Of a DNA stretch of 49,785 nt, positions 26,214-35,539 are shown in pieces (positions within the stretch are counted from its first letter, which is position 1; the number at the start of each line of letters is the position of its first letter). A model generated the notes under the pieces. That model had not been told where the DNA came from. It searched no databases and saw nothing but the letters and a program-made list of their open reading frames with translations. Made by a program: the position numbers and the translations under genes. Origin of the DNA: Paludibacteraceae bacterium (GTDB taxonomy: Bacteria; Bacteroidota; Bacteroidia; Bacteroidales; Paludibacteraceae); contig JAGBRL010000019.1 in NCBI GenBank assembly GCA_017632345.1, positions 1 to 49,785 on the forward strand, in the 5' to 3' direction.

Positions 26214-28160
26214 TTATTTGTTCTTTATAGAATCAAGGACATCCTGATTTATCACAACAGGATATTTTTCTCTAAGCGATTTGACCCATTCAATTTCAAG
26301 CTGATTTTGATAGTCCGCCGTTATCGGGCCTTTCACCTCTCTGTAATTTTCAGGGGTGTTAGTTAAAGAACCAGTAAGCACAACGAACGGATACTTTTCG
26401 TTCTTGTATTCGGCAGACTTAAAGATGTTTGCGTCAACAGCCTCGTTGTTGCCTTTTGCAAAAAGGCCAACCTTTAAATAAGCCGGTTTCTCTTCTTTCT
26501 TGAAGTCCTCTTTAAGCTCATTGACAACATCTTCAGCCGACATTCCTTTAGCCAGCAGTTTTTCAGCCTTTTTCTTTATCTTTTCATTTTTGCAGTAAAT
26601 GACAGAGCCGCGGAACTTAGGTTCGCTGAACGAGTACTTCTCTTTGTTAGCTTCGAAGAACTCGGTGAGTTTAACGGCGTCTCTGGCAGACTTGCCCCAA
26701 ACCTCCCTTTGGCTGATGTCGAAAAGCAGAAGCCCGTCTCTGTACTCATTCAGCAAGTTGCGGTACTCAGGGTTGTTTTTGTAAAGCCTGTCGTACTCTC
26801 TGTCCATGATACGAAGCTTGACGTATCTGTTTAGAGCGAATTCGACATATTCCTTATCTGACAGAGAAATGTCAAAGTTTATGAGGTCGGACCTGTTTCC
26901 TTGTCCGTTTTTCAGCATATAATATTTCCACATGCTAGCCTGATACGAAGGTGTGAAATCCTTCTGCGAGAAAGTCTCGCCTTTAAGAGTGAAGACCGGC
27001 TCGTCATATTTATCCAAGAACTCGTCGCGGTCATTAGGTTCTGGCATTTTGAAAGCTTCTAAGTAAGGCTTTAGAGCCTCAGGATAGTATTCGTATCCAT
27101 ACTGCTCTTTTTTCCTTTCTATAATTCTAGACGCTAAAACTGCAGACCTGTCGTTTTTGCTGATTTTGTCCTTAATGTTTTCTGTTGTGTTTTTGTCCAG
27201 ACTACAGTCTAGGGATGTTGAGTCGCATCTTACTATATGATATCCCATGGCAGAGTTAACCCCTTTGACTTCACCTTTTTTCATGTCGAAAACAGCCTCT
27301 TCAAATTCAGGAGGGAATATGCCCTTGTTCACCCAGAACTGATGTCCGTCCTTTTTGTTTATGACAGAAGAGTTCTTTTCTGCCAAGGAGATAAAGTCAG
27401 CCCCGTTTTTCTTTATGAGCTGCAATAACGAGTCGCGTTTAGCCGAATTAGCTGCAACTGAATTAGTCAAGAAAATATGAGATACTTTTATTTTTGAAAT
27501 GTTTGGTCTGCGATGGTGAACCATGATGAAATGATAGCCATGAGAGCTTTTTACAGGTTTGCTGTAAGTGCCCACAGGGGTAGCGTAAGCTGCACATTCG
27601 AAAGGATAAACCATGTCAAATACATTGATGTAGCCCAAATATCCGCCCTGGTCAGAAGACGGACAGTCAGACATCTCAACGGCAACTTTTTCAAACTTCT
27701 CGCCACTGTCAAGTCTTTTCTGAATTTCAGCCACTTTATTCATGTCGATGGAGCCGTCACCTCTCTTCTTTACCAAAATATGGCTAGTGCTTAGACTCTC
27801 TTTTGAACGTTGGAAAGCCTCTTCTATAAGTGCGTGTTCTAAATCTTCTTCAATGAAGTATGGAGCTGCAAGTTGTTCTCTGTAATTTTTGAACTCATCT
27901 TTGAAATTTTGTGTCTCGTCTAATTTCTGAGCCTTCGCCTCAGCCACTTTCAGCTTGAAGTTTACAAAAAGGTCAATGTACTCGTCAACGCTTTTCTTCT
28001 CTACAGAAGCGTTTGAGTTGTTTTTGTTATAAACGTATTCGAACTCAGACTTTGTGATCTCTTCTCCGTTTATTGTCATAAGAACAGGCTCTGCAGACTG
28101 AGAAAAGCCGGCAGCACCTAAAAGGGTGAATCCTAATAGAAACGCAAATTTCTTCTTCAT
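26214..28160 (-). CDS. Large periplasmic peptidyl-prolyl isomerase (PpiD/SurA-like, two parvulin domains)
   Basis: 648 aa with signal peptide (FAFLLGFTLLGAAGFSQS). N-terminal chaperone segment (VLMTINGEEITKSEFEYVYNKNN), parvulin domain 1 at about 120-215 (TSHILVKKRGDGSIDMNKV ... MSDCPSSDQGGYLGYINVFDMVYPFECAAYATPVG ... SSHGYHFIMVH), parvulin domain 2 at about 225-315 (KVSHIFLTN ... AMGYHIVRCDS), then a long helical C-terminus. Expected to assist folding of outer-membrane or secreted proteins. Monocistronic. Confidence 0.9.
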   Translation of the reverse strand: MKKKFAFLLGFTLLGAAGFSQSAEPVLMTINGEEITKSEFEYVYNKNNSNASVEKKSVDEYIDLFVNFKLKVAEAKAQKLDETQNFKDEFKNYREQLAAPYFIEEDLEHALIEEAFQRSKESLSTSHILVKKRGDGSIDMNKVAEIQKRLDSGEKFEKVAVEMSDCPSSDQGGYLGYINVFDMVYPFECAAYATPVGTYSKPVKSSHGYHFIMVHHRRPNISKIKVSHIFLTNSVAANSAKRDSLLQLIKKNGADFISLAEKNSSVINKKDGHQFWVNKGIFPPEFEEAVFDMKKGEVKGVNSAMGYHIVRCDSTSLDCSLDKNTTENIKDKISKNDRSAVLASRIIERKKEQYGYEYYPEALKPYLEAFKMPEPNDRDEFLDKYDEPVFTLKGETFSQKDFTPSYQASMWKYYMLKNGQGNRSDLINFDISLSDKEYVEFALNRYVKLRIMDREYDRLYKNNPEYRNLLNEYRDGLLLFDISQREVWGKSARDAVKLTEFFEANKEKYSFSEPKFRGSVIYCKNEKIKKKAEKLLAKGMSAEDVVNELKEDFKKEEKPAYLKVGLFAKGNNEAVDANIFKSAEYKNEKYPFVVLTGSLTNTPENYREVKGPITADYQNQLEIEWVKSLREKYPVVINQDVLDSIKNK

Positions 28161-28208
28161 AATGCATTAATTGTTATAAAGTTGCAAGCTGGTAAATGCA
28201 ACCCCCGT

Positions 28209-28216
28209 CAAACGTA
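28209..28216 (-). promoter_or_regulatory. -7 element of large parvulin gene
   Basis: Minus strand TACGTTTG matches TAnnTTTG; no TTG at -33. Implies a leader of about 45 nt. Confidence 0.45.
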
Positions 28217-28342
28217 AATTTCCGGAACTTTCGTGTTGCTCCACTTGCCAATATTGTTTGAATGTTTTTTTTAGAGATGGGCGCAAGACCCATTCAAATC
28301 ACAAATATAACGCTTTTTTTCAAAGATATTATGTTCATATAC

Positions 28343-28371
28343 AAAAAAAGAGGATATGAAACCATATCCCC
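28343..28371 (-). terminator. Terminator after rplS
   Basis: Minus strand hairpin GGATATG-GTTT-CATATCC followed by TC and seven T. Confidence 0.8.
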
Positions 28372-28389
28372 GTTTTCTGAAGAGACGAA

Positions 28390-28737
28390 TTACGCTCTCT
28401 TTTCTTTGATTCTTGCTTTCTTACCAGTAAGTTTGCGCAAGTAGTAAAGCTTAGCTCTACGAACAAGACCAATCTTCTTAACTTCGATGCTTTCGATGAA
28501 AGGAGATTCCATAGGGAAAATTCTTTCTACACCTACACCGCCAGAAACCTTGCGTACTGTAAAACGCTTCTTTTCCTGATGACCGCTGATACGGATAACG
28601 TCTCCTCTAAACTTCTGGATACGTTCTTTGTTTCCTTCAACGATTTTGTAAGAAACTTCTACAGTGTCACCGCTTTTGAACTTAGGGTGGCTCTTGCCTG
28701 TTGCGAACGCCTGTTCTGCAATTTTAATTAAATCCAT
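28390..28737 (-). CDS. rplS: 50S ribosomal protein L19
   Basis: 115 aa, normal length. Protein at the 30S-50S interface. Seen: [49 protein letters not shown], and [24 protein letters not shown], all diagnostic. Single gene between its own promoter and terminator, with a leader of about 75 nt rich in short inverted repeats that could be a regulatory leader (not identified). Confidence 0.98.
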   Translation of the reverse strand: MDLIKIAEQAFATGKSHPKFKSGDTVEVSYKIVEGNKERIQKFRGDVIRISGHQEKKRFTVRKVSGGVGVERIFPMESPFIESIEVKKIGLVRRAKLYYLRKLTGKKARIKEKRA

Positions 28738-28817
28738 CTCTTTTTGATTTATAAATTAATAATCACGCAATATTACAGATACCCAATACCTCTATAAGAG
28801 ATTGCGCAAAAAACTCT

Positions 28818-28848
28818 GCAAATGTACTACATTTGTTTCATTTTTCAA
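28818..28848 (-). promoter_or_regulatory. Promoter of rplS
   Basis: Minus strand TTG (28848-28846), exactly 19 bp, TACATTTGC (28826-28818): full match to the housekeeping promoter. Confidence 0.8.
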
Positions 28849-28908
28849 AATGGTAACGGTATGCTGTTCGTTTTTTTTGTATTTTTATTGGCAAATTAGA
28901 AAAAAATA

Positions 28909-29853
28909 ATGATAGAGATGGTGAATGTCGATGTGAATTGTGAAAGAGTAACACTTGAAATGTCTGATGGCTATGACATTTGCATAATGGCATGGAAAGG
29001 AAACACTGGCGCTAATGCGTTGGTTATCAGTCATGGCATGAAGGAGTATGCTCTGCGTTATGATGAAGTTGCCCGTTTTTTTGCACTGAAGGGTTTTGCT
29101 GTTTTTGCTTATGATCATAGAGGTCATGGAGTGGAGGCGAAGGGTAGAGGAGAGTTGGGCTTTCTTGCGGAGAAGAACGGCTTTTGCCGTGTTGTGGAGG
29201 ATTTGTGTGAGGTGGTGCGTTATGTTAAGGGACGCTGTCCGAGCGGTACGTTGGCGCTTTTGGGGCATTCGTTTGGTTCTTTTGTAGTTCAAGGGTATAT
29301 AGAAAGGTATGGCAGCGAGATCGATGTCTGTCTGCTTTCTGGCAGCGCCGGTCCTCGGCCTATTTTGGTAGGGGCGGGCAAATGTCTGGCTTGGACGCTT
29401 AGGCGTGTTTGCGGAAAACGTTCACGTTTGGCTTTTATGGAGTGGGCTGTTTTCGGAAATTATAACAGGCGGATAGAGAGCCCTAAGAGTAAAAACTCAT
29501 GGCTTTGCAGCGATGAAGATGTAGTTGCTCGATATGATTCTGACGAATTGTGCACTTTTGTGCCAACGGTGGGCTTTTTTTATGATATGTTTTGCGGCAT
29601 GACAATAGTACATAAGGTAGAAAACATGAAAAATATACCAAAGGACTTGCCTGTGTTTCTGTTCTCAGGGACTGAAGACCCGGTTGGCGGATATGGCTCA
29701 TCGCTCAAGGAGCTGTGTGATTGCTACCGTGAAGCGGGAATAGAAAATGTGGAGCTGAAACTATATGACGGAGGCCGTCATGAAATGCTCAACGAAAAAT
29801 GCAAGCTTGATGTCTGTGAAGACATGCTGAGATTTATAGCAGGCTGGGTTTGA
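28909..29853 (+). CDS. Alpha/beta hydrolase, monoacylglycerol lipase type
   Basis: 314 aa, no signal peptide. Seen: SHGMKEYALRYDEVARFFALKGFAVFAYDHRGHG (oxyanion and lid-proximal part of the lysophospholipase/monoglyceride lipase family), nucleophile elbow LGHSFGS with Ser 121, acid in FSGTEDPVGGYG, and His in GGRHEML near the C-terminus: a complete triad. Probably hydrolyses lysophospholipids or monoacylglycerols in the cytoplasm. No good promoter was found in the 170 bp it shares with rplS. Confidence 0.9.
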   Translation: MIEMVNVDVNCERVTLEMSDGYDICIMAWKGNTGANALVISHGMKEYALRYDEVARFFALKGFAVFAYDHRGHGVEAKGRGELGFLAEKNGFCRVVEDLCEVVRYVKGRCPSGTLALLGHSFGSFVVQGYIERYGSEIDVCLLSGSAGPRPILVGAGKCLAWTLRRVCGKRSRLAFMEWAVFGNYNRRIESPKSKNSWLCSDEDVVARYDSDELCTFVPTVGFFYDMFCGMTIVHKVENMKNIPKDLPVFLFSGTEDPVGGYGSSLKELCDCYREAGIENVELKLYDGGRHEMLNEKCKLDVCEDMLRFIAGWV

Positions 29854-29856
29854 CGG

Positions 29857-30000
29857 TTATTTCACCCTTCTGTTTAGCTGGTTGTTGGCTTTAGACGGCT
29901 TTGATTTGCCAATACGCTTTCCTGTCTCTTTCTTTGGTTTGGAAGAGGCGTTGAACCTGAAAGGATTCTTAGTATTTACACTTTTGTTTTTGTGACGCAT
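29857..30000 (-). CDS. Small basic protein, 47 aa
   Basis: Begins MRHKNKSVNTKNPFRF and ends in KANNQLNRRVK: about one third Lys/Arg, no hydrophobic segment. It has a -7 promoter element (30018-30025) in the right place and ends 3 bp from the convergent lipase stop. Its composition is like ribosome- or nucleic-acid-associated small proteins, but I do not recognise a family. Confidence 0.65.
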   Translation of the reverse strand: MRHKNKSVNTKNPFRFNASSKPKKETGKRIGKSKPSKANNQLNRRVK

Positions 30001-30017
30001 AATAATAAAGTTTTACA

Positions 30018-30025
30018 CAAAAGTA
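30018..30025 (-). promoter_or_regulatory. -7 element of small basic protein gene
   Basis: Minus strand TACTTTTG; predicted leader about 12 nt. It lies at the tail of the upstream terminator. Confidence 0.5.
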
Positions 30026-30028
30026 ATA

Positions 30029-30059
30029 AAAAAGGCGGAGAAAAATCCCCGCCTTTTGA
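30029..30059 (-). terminator. Terminator after the SusCD operon
   Basis: Minus strand AAAAGGCGGGG-loop-CTCCGCCTTTTTT, a strong G+C stem with T run, about 20 bp past the stop at 30078. Confidence 0.85.
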
Positions 30060-30077
30060 AAATATCAACAAATATGA

Positions 30078-31676
30078 TTATTCGATGATGATCTTACCAG
30101 AGATAGAAGCTCCGTTTACAGTCTTAGCAACGAATACATAGATACCCTTGTTGAAACCAGAAACGTTGAATTCTCCACCGTTTACAGAAGCTGTCTTACC
30201 AGCCATGTCGATGATGCTGATGCTAGCGATTTCTTCGTCAGCCTTAACGATGAAGTTGTCACCGTCGAAGTAAGCTGTAGCGTTGTTTGCGTCAGCAGAA
30301 GCGATAGAACCTACGTGAGCAGTAATGATTGTTGGACGAACGTCTTTCTTATCGTATGGATCTTCGCTATATTCGCTGAATACATAAGTTGAATCATTCG
30401 AAGTCAAGAAGAAGTTGTCTATGCAGTAAGAGAAGTTAGGGTTGGATTTGAACTGGATAGACATGTTCTTAGTTCCTGCAGGGATTGTTATTTCATGCTC
30501 ATAAGCAGTCCACATTCCGTTAATTAAACTACCTTCAGCGACTGCAGGAACTGCAGAAGAAAGGTCGTTGTCGAAGATGACAAAAATTGGCAATTCTCTG
30601 AGAGCCTCATCTGTTTCAGCAGTCATAACTTCTCCTTTTGCGCTAGCTTGCCATTTGCCCAAGAAATTAATAGAAATCTTGTGGTCTTTTACATACTCTC
30701 TCGTAACAGGAATATTCCAAATGTAAGTGTTGTTAACATTCCCCTTTTTGATGTTTAGACCGTGAAGCAATTCTGAGTCGTAGTAAATGCCGCTCGCGTC
30801 AGTTCCGTTAGCTTCCCACAAACGAAGAACTGCAGTCTGGCATGTTTCGTCAAATTTAACCTTGTCAACAGCCAATGCCAAACTTCCTGCCCATTTAGTG
30901 TTAGCCTGAGCCGAAGATTCTGGATTTAGTTCATCAAAAGAAAGGTCGGCAGGATTCAAATAATATTTTTCAACCAAACCGTTGTCAACCCATGCGTCAA
31001 GACCTGAGTATGAGAAATTTTCAGCATAGAAAGGCTTGTTGCCGTTGCTGACAATTCTAAGATTTTTGATGTGAAGCTGCACTCCAACATTGCTTTCGCC
31101 TCCTGCTTGGCTACAAAAAGCAATAGAGAAATACTTGGCGCTTGTGCTAACTTCCATATCCTGACGAGAGAATATGTAAGCAGAGTTTTTGTTTATTCTG
31201 CCTGCATTGCCTTGGAATGTCTGTCCGTCAAACTTACCGTCGATAGGAGTTGTTACTTCAGGGATGAAATTGAAAGTAGAGTCTTTCAATTGGCCTTTTA
31301 TCATAACCTGTTTAACATAAGAGGTGTCACGACCGATACCTAAATTAATGGCTGACCATTTACTTTCGAAGTATGCGTCAGGAATATTCCCTTTTTCGTA
31401 ATAGTACTCTATTTCCCAAATCCAATTTTTGCTCAGATTAAGTTCATTTTCTGAATAAATGTTAACCTGCTGGTAGTCCTTGTCACCTCTAGTGTAAGTG
31501 ACTACAGAACCAACACCTTCAATTTCACCTTCTTCAAGGACGTCAGTTGAAGCAGTTTTGCAAAACTTTACACCATCAACGAATTTACCATCCTTGATGA
31601 GGTCAAAACTAGTTGCAGAAGCACTAGACAAAGCCAAGCTTGCCAAAGCCATTGCGAGTAAATTTCTCTTTTTCAT
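30078..31676 (-). CDS. Secreted protein with T9SS-like C-terminal domain, next to SusCD operon
   Basis: 532 aa. Signal peptide (MALASLALSSASA). The body holds two beta-sandwich-like regions (about 40-215 and 235-440) with a look of carbohydrate-binding modules (for example FSYCIDNFFLTSND near 425), but no hydrolase motif. The C-terminal 70 residues (ISIIDMAGKTASVNGGEFNVSGFNKGIYVFVAKTVNG...KIIIE) resemble a type IX sorting domain. It follows the glycan-binding lipoprotein gene across a terminator, so it may be expressed separately. Likely a secreted glycan-binding protein (inference). Confidence 0.65.
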   Translation of the reverse strand: MKKRNLLAMALASLALSSASATSFDLIKDGKFVDGVKFCKTASTDVLEEGEIEGVGSVVTYTRGDKDYQQVNIYSENELNLSKNWIWEIEYYYEKGNIPDAYFESKWSAINLGIGRDTSYVKQVMIKGQLKDSTFNFIPEVTTPIDGKFDGQTFQGNAGRINKNSAYIFSRQDMEVSTSAKYFSIAFCSQAGGESNVGVQLHIKNLRIVSNGNKPFYAENFSYSGLDAWVDNGLVEKYYLNPADLSFDELNPESSAQANTKWAGSLALAVDKVKFDETCQTAVLRLWEANGTDASGIYYDSELLHGLNIKKGNVNNTYIWNIPVTREYVKDHKISINFLGKWQASAKGEVMTAETDEALRELPIFVIFDNDLSSAVPAVAEGSLINGMWTAYEHEITIPAGTKNMSIQFKSNPNFSYCIDNFFLTSNDSTYVFSEYSEDPYDKKDVRPTIITAHVGSIASADANNATAYFDGDNFIVKADEEIASISIIDMAGKTASVNGGEFNVSGFNKGIYVFVAKTVNGASISGKIIIE

Positions 31677-31719
31677 ACGCTATAAATATTTATTTAAATT
31701 AATTTGCTTTAAAAACGCG

Positions 31720-31728
31720 GTAAAGATA
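31720..31728 (-). promoter_or_regulatory. Possible -7 element before the secreted protein gene
   Basis: Minus strand TATCTTTAC: one mismatch to TAnnTTTG. About 45 bp upstream of the start. Confidence 0.35.
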
Positions 31729-31804
31729 GACATTTTTTTAGAAAAAAAATACATTTGCCCATAAAATATGTTGCGACATCTATTTTTTTTATTGAATACA
31801 AAAA

Positions 31805-31871
31805 ATATAAAAGGAAGCCGATTTAGACAAACATTGGATTTCCTTCCAAAATGTTATGTCTAAATCGGCTT
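31805..31871 (-). terminator. Terminator after glycan-binding lipoprotein gene
   Basis: Perfect 15-bp arms AAGCCGATTTAGACA (31815-31829) and its complement (31857-31871), with an inner ACATTGGA/TCCAAAATGT stem. Minus strand tail CCTTTTATATTTTTT. Confidence 0.8.
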
Positions 31872-31941
31872 TTGTAGCTCAAACCTTATGACAATATATT
31901 ATAAAGTCATATTGAAAAATGCAGATTAACTATTTTGTTAT

Positions 31942-33456
31942 TTATTTTAGAACGGGAGCATCATAAAAATGACGTTTAGCTACACCCCAGTTCAATGCAG
32001 GATAAAAAGCGCCATTTCCATCGTTTGGAACAACTCTTATGTTGTCTATACCTACAGCAATATCAGTGTTACCCGTATTTCCGCCATCATTAGGTGTGTA
32101 TCCCAGCATGAGTCCGTGCCATCTTTTAGTCCTTCCGCCAATTTCAGGGAAAGCTTCACATTTAGGACGATTACCTACATAAGATTGGCTGCTGATGTTA
32201 TCAGGATCTGCAAAAATTTTCCAATAATTCTCTGCTTCTGTGTTGTTGTCGAGCATAGCCTGATAGCCTGAACCATAAGACATGGCTTCCGCATAGAACA
32301 TAAATTCAGAGAATGGAATAGTTACGGTCATCCAACCTCTTGTGTAGAATTCTGTTTCAAACTCGCCCTTGATTTCTTTTGACCCATTCTCATTAGTTAT
32401 TTCTTTTGCTTTGCAAGGATTGAAATACGCGGCATATTGTCTGAACTGTCCCATGCCAGATTCTTTACCATCTGTAAATCCAATAGCCATCACGTCAAAC
32501 TTAATTTTGTTGCTCTCTAATACGTTGATTTCGAATTTCACACAGAAATCACACAGATTAAGTTCTCCATTTTTGATAGCATCTTCAAAATCCATAAAGA
32601 CACTCTTGTCTTCAAACAGATTGAACTCAGGCAAGAACGGTTGGTAAGAAATCAACGCGGCAGGAGTCCAAGCTTTGTCATTCAGAAATGCAAAATTTCC
32701 ATTAGCACCAATTTCCATTTCTTCAGGGTGCGAGCCTGTTGTGTCTCCTTTAAGTAAGCATACGCTAGACTCTTCGTCAAATGAAACCAAAATGTTTCGT
32801 TTGTCGCGGAATAAAATTCTAGAGTCGTAAGCATTTTCTACAGAAGGTGCAGCTACGTTTGTCACACGAATAGGTTTTGTGTCAACAACTCCTTCAGGAA
32901 TAGCCGCCGCAATTTCATTTTCGCCGTAAACAACAGTTTTAGGTGATTTGATAAACTCATCGCCTTCTCCGTAGAAATATACGTCAACAGAACTTCCTTC
33001 AGAAGCAATGAATGAATTTCCTTTGATCCTGATTGTGTCTGTGGCAAATTCGTTGTATATCATTGTTACAGTAGCGGGAGAAACCTTAACGATAGGGTAT
33101 CCTTCAAAACCAGCTTGGCAAGCAGCCGTGACGAATCTTGCTTTGCAAGTTGAGTACACCGTAGGAATAGTAAACACTATGGTGTTATCTGTTACAAAAG
33201 CTGGTTTCAGTTCCGCTTTCTCTTCTGCAAAATAGATAGCCTTCACACTTCCCAAATTTTCACCGAAAAGAGCAACTGTGCTTCCTGCAGCAATAGCAGA
33301 ATCCAAAGGGATGCTGACTCCAGGATTGTTTACCATCTCAATTCTTTCCACAATCGGCTGGTTGCAGTCGCAACCGCATTCATTCTTGTCGTCGCAAGAA
33401 GTGAATCCGCACATAGCGGCAACCGCAGACATTGCTAAAAAATTTATCTTTTTCAT
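31942..33456 (-). CDS. Surface glycan-binding lipoprotein (SusE/SGBP-B position, IPT/TIG-like repeats)
   Basis: 504 aa. Lipobox CGFTSCDD (Cys 20 or so) followed by Asp-rich sequence, typical of surface export in Bacteroidota. Residues about 35-230 contain two or three IPT/TIG-like units (GSTVALFGENLGSVKAIYF, DTIRIKGNSFIASEGSSVDVYF). The C-terminal part, about 240-500, ends with a Trp- and Tyr-rich glycan-binding-like region (KRWHGLMLGYTPNDGG). This is the usual architecture of SGBP-B proteins, which hold polysaccharide next to SusC/SusD. It follows susD by 66 bp, which contain a perfect hairpin. Confidence 0.82.
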   Translation of the reverse strand: MKKINFLAMSAVAAMCGFTSCDDKNECGCDCNQPIVERIEMVNNPGVSIPLDSAIAAGSTVALFGENLGSVKAIYFAEEKAELKPAFVTDNTIVFTIPTVYSTCKARFVTAACQAGFEGYPIVKVSPATVTMIYNEFATDTIRIKGNSFIASEGSSVDVYFYGEGDEFIKSPKTVVYGENEIAAAIPEGVVDTKPIRVTNVAAPSVENAYDSRILFRDKRNILVSFDEESSVCLLKGDTTGSHPEEMEIGANGNFAFLNDKAWTPAALISYQPFLPEFNLFEDKSVFMDFEDAIKNGELNLCDFCVKFEINVLESNKIKFDVMAIGFTDGKESGMGQFRQYAAYFNPCKAKEITNENGSKEIKGEFETEFYTRGWMTVTIPFSEFMFYAEAMSYGSGYQAMLDNNTEAENYWKIFADPDNISSQSYVGNRPKCEAFPEIGGRTKRWHGLMLGYTPNDGGNTGNTDIAVGIDNIRVVPNDGNGAFYPALNWGVAKRHFYDAPVLK

Positions 33457-33482
33457 TTCTTTTATTTTAAAATTTTATAACA

Positions 33483-33515
33483 TTTCATTGGAGGAGGAGA
33501 CCTCCTCCAATGAAA
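33483..33515 (-). other. Perfect 15-bp hairpin between susD and the glycan-binding gene
   Basis: Arms 33483-33497 and 33501-33515 are perfectly complementary with a 3-nt loop. On the minus strand no T run follows (ATGTTATAAAA), so it is more likely an mRNA-stabilising or partial attenuation structure than a full terminator. Confidence 0.7.
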
Positions 33516-33521
33516 ATAATT

Positions 33522-35513
33522 TTAATACTTATACTCTCCGCTTTCGATTGCCGCCTTGTTGTCAACAGGTGTGTCTTTCTTGTCAACTGTTGCAGGCAAA
33601 GGCAAGAACCATTGAGCACCTTCGATGTCAACAGGAGGCTCTACGTTTTGAACTGTACCGCCAACCATCTTTTTAGACAATTCATAGATGTCCCTTTGAC
33701 GTTGGAAATTGTCTTTTGCAATGGCTTTGCCGTTGAAATTTAACTTGATGCCATAGAACCAAGCACGGTCACGTTCGCGAAGGAATCCTTTGGCAGCCTC
33801 CTCATTACGATAGTAAAGACGCTTAACATCCAACCAGGACTGACACTCTAGAGCAAATTCCTTAGCACGTTCACCCATCAAGTCGTCAGTATAAGTGTAT
33901 CTTTCAGATTTGATGCTAAGAGTATCTGTTTCATCGTAAACAGTGATTTCTCCTTTTACGTCTGGAGTGTAGAATGCAAAAGAGCTGATAGCATCGCTGA
34001 CCTTTCTTTCTATAGCACCTTCTGTGTCTTTAGAACATGGTTCTTCAACAATATTTCCCTTGTCGTCTTCTTTCGTTATGTAGTACTCATACTTTGCCTC
34101 GTTAACCCAACCTGCTCTTGTCTTGATTTTGCTGATGTCTTCAAAGCCATCAGAACACAACGCAGAAACATCGTTGTTTTCAAGAGCCATCTTAGATTCT
34201 GCACGAAGCAAATAGATGTCTGCAAGACGAAGAATCGGAAGTGTCATTTCGCAAGCAAACTGATTGACAAATGGTTTGTTGTAAACGAACTTACGGCAGT
34301 GGTTAAGAACTGCACCGCGAGCTTCTGGACCAAAACATCCATCAGCTTTGTCCGAAAGAGCTTTTTTGCTGAAGAAATCACCAGGGTTCAGCCAATATAC
34401 ATATTCTGTTCCGTCGTACAGTTTGTAAACCGGGCTGTGATCTCCAGGAGAGTTATCCCCTTTTTTTGTAGTGTAGTAGCTGCAAGCTTTTTTACGGATG
34501 TCATCCTCGTCAAAAGAGTTGAACAAGTTAGGAGACAAGCCTTTTTCTCCACCATAAGACTCTGCGTCCTGATTCAAGAATTTAGAACGGCTGAACTGAA
34601 TCTGGCGAGAAGAACCAGCACCGTATTCACCTTTTTCCATTTCCAAAGCAATAAGGATTTCCTTGTTGTGTCTGGTCATGAAGATGTCTTCGTAAGTGTC
34701 AGTTCCTTCAAGTTCGTAAACGCCGCTGTTGATTACTTCTGTAGCTGCGTCAATCGCTTTCTGGTAATAAGCCTTGTAGTCAGGACATACGTAGTTGTTC
34801 GGACCAGCAATTTCACGCTGGCAAGAAGCCATAGTTGCGTAAAGTTTTGCAAGCAATCCCTTTGCAGAATACTTAGTAACCTTGCGTCCGCCCTTGCCCC
34901 ATTTTGCTGCAGGCAGCAAATTGTAAGCCTCGTTCAAGTCCTTTTCAATCTGAGCATATACAGAAGCACGGTTAGACAACGGAATTGAAGAAGCCAAGTC
35001 AGAAGCAATAATGTTAGTATTGTTTGTGACAATGTATGCAGGACCCCAATATTCAGTTATCAAGAAGTAACAAACTGCACGGTAAAGATAAGCTTCACCC
35101 TTAGCTTTGTTAATATCTTCTTCTTTCAAACCGTTCTTTTTTGCAACAGCAGGCATTTCGTGGATAAGCATGTTGCAACGGCCGATAATGCTGTACAGAC
35201 CGTCGTAACCGTTAGCCAAGATTGAGTTCGTGTTGTTGAAGTTCAAGTAGAAGAACTGACCTTCGTCACCGAAGTTGTGGTAAACGTTACCCGCCATCAA
35301 TTCTCCAGCACACCAAGAGAACTTGTCTTCGTAGTTGTTCCAACCGAAAGCACCGTAAACTTGGTTTGTGAAAGCTTCAAGGTTATCTTTAGACGTCAAA
35401 TAGTTTTCCACTGATATTGCGTCTTCAGCTGGCTTGTCAAGGAAGTCCTCGCAAGAAGAGAACATCAAAGAAGCCCCAGCAAGCAGTGATAAATATTTTA
35501 GTTTCAGTTTCAT
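33522..35513 (-). CDS. susD: SusD-family outer-membrane lipoprotein
   Basis: 663 aa, on the long side. Lipobox FSSCEDFLDKP, the family-typical start. TPR-type helices (AFTNQVYGAFGWNNYEDKFSW, YLYRAVCYFLITEYWGPAYIV, GLLAKLYATMASCQREIAGP) and the C-terminal SusD region (RERDRAWFYGIKLNFNGKAIAKDNFQ). Binds the glycan as lid over the SusC channel. 26 bp after susC. The gene symbol denotes family, not starch specificity. Confidence 0.93.
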   Translation of the reverse strand: MKLKLKYLSLLAGASLMFSSCEDFLDKPAEDAISVENYLTSKDNLEAFTNQVYGAFGWNNYEDKFSWCAGELMAGNVYHNFGDEGQFFYLNFNNTNSILANGYDGLYSIIGRCNMLIHEMPAVAKKNGLKEEDINKAKGEAYLYRAVCYFLITEYWGPAYIVTNNTNIIASDLASSIPLSNRASVYAQIEKDLNEAYNLLPAAKWGKGGRKVTKYSAKGLLAKLYATMASCQREIAGPNNYVCPDYKAYYQKAIDAATEVINSGVYELEGTDTYEDIFMTRHNKEILIALEMEKGEYGAGSSRQIQFSRSKFLNQDAESYGGEKGLSPNLFNSFDEDDIRKKACSYYTTKKGDNSPGDHSPVYKLYDGTEYVYWLNPGDFFSKKALSDKADGCFGPEARGAVLNHCRKFVYNKPFVNQFACEMTLPILRLADIYLLRAESKMALENNDVSALCSDGFEDISKIKTRAGWVNEAKYEYYITKEDDKGNIVEEPCSKDTEGAIERKVSDAISSFAFYTPDVKGEITVYDETDTLSIKSERYTYTDDLMGERAKEFALECQSWLDVKRLYYRNEEAAKGFLRERDRAWFYGIKLNFNGKAIAKDNFQRQRDIYELSKKMVGGTVQNVEPPVDIEGAQWFLPLPATVDKKDTPVDNKAAIESGEYKY

Positions 35514-35539
35514 ATTGATATTTCTTAAGCTATTAAAAA

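Noticed and set aside
28262..28300. Inverted repeat ATGGG/CCCAT near the large parvulin promoter
   Set aside because: Short stem, no T tail in either direction and no clear relation to a gene end.
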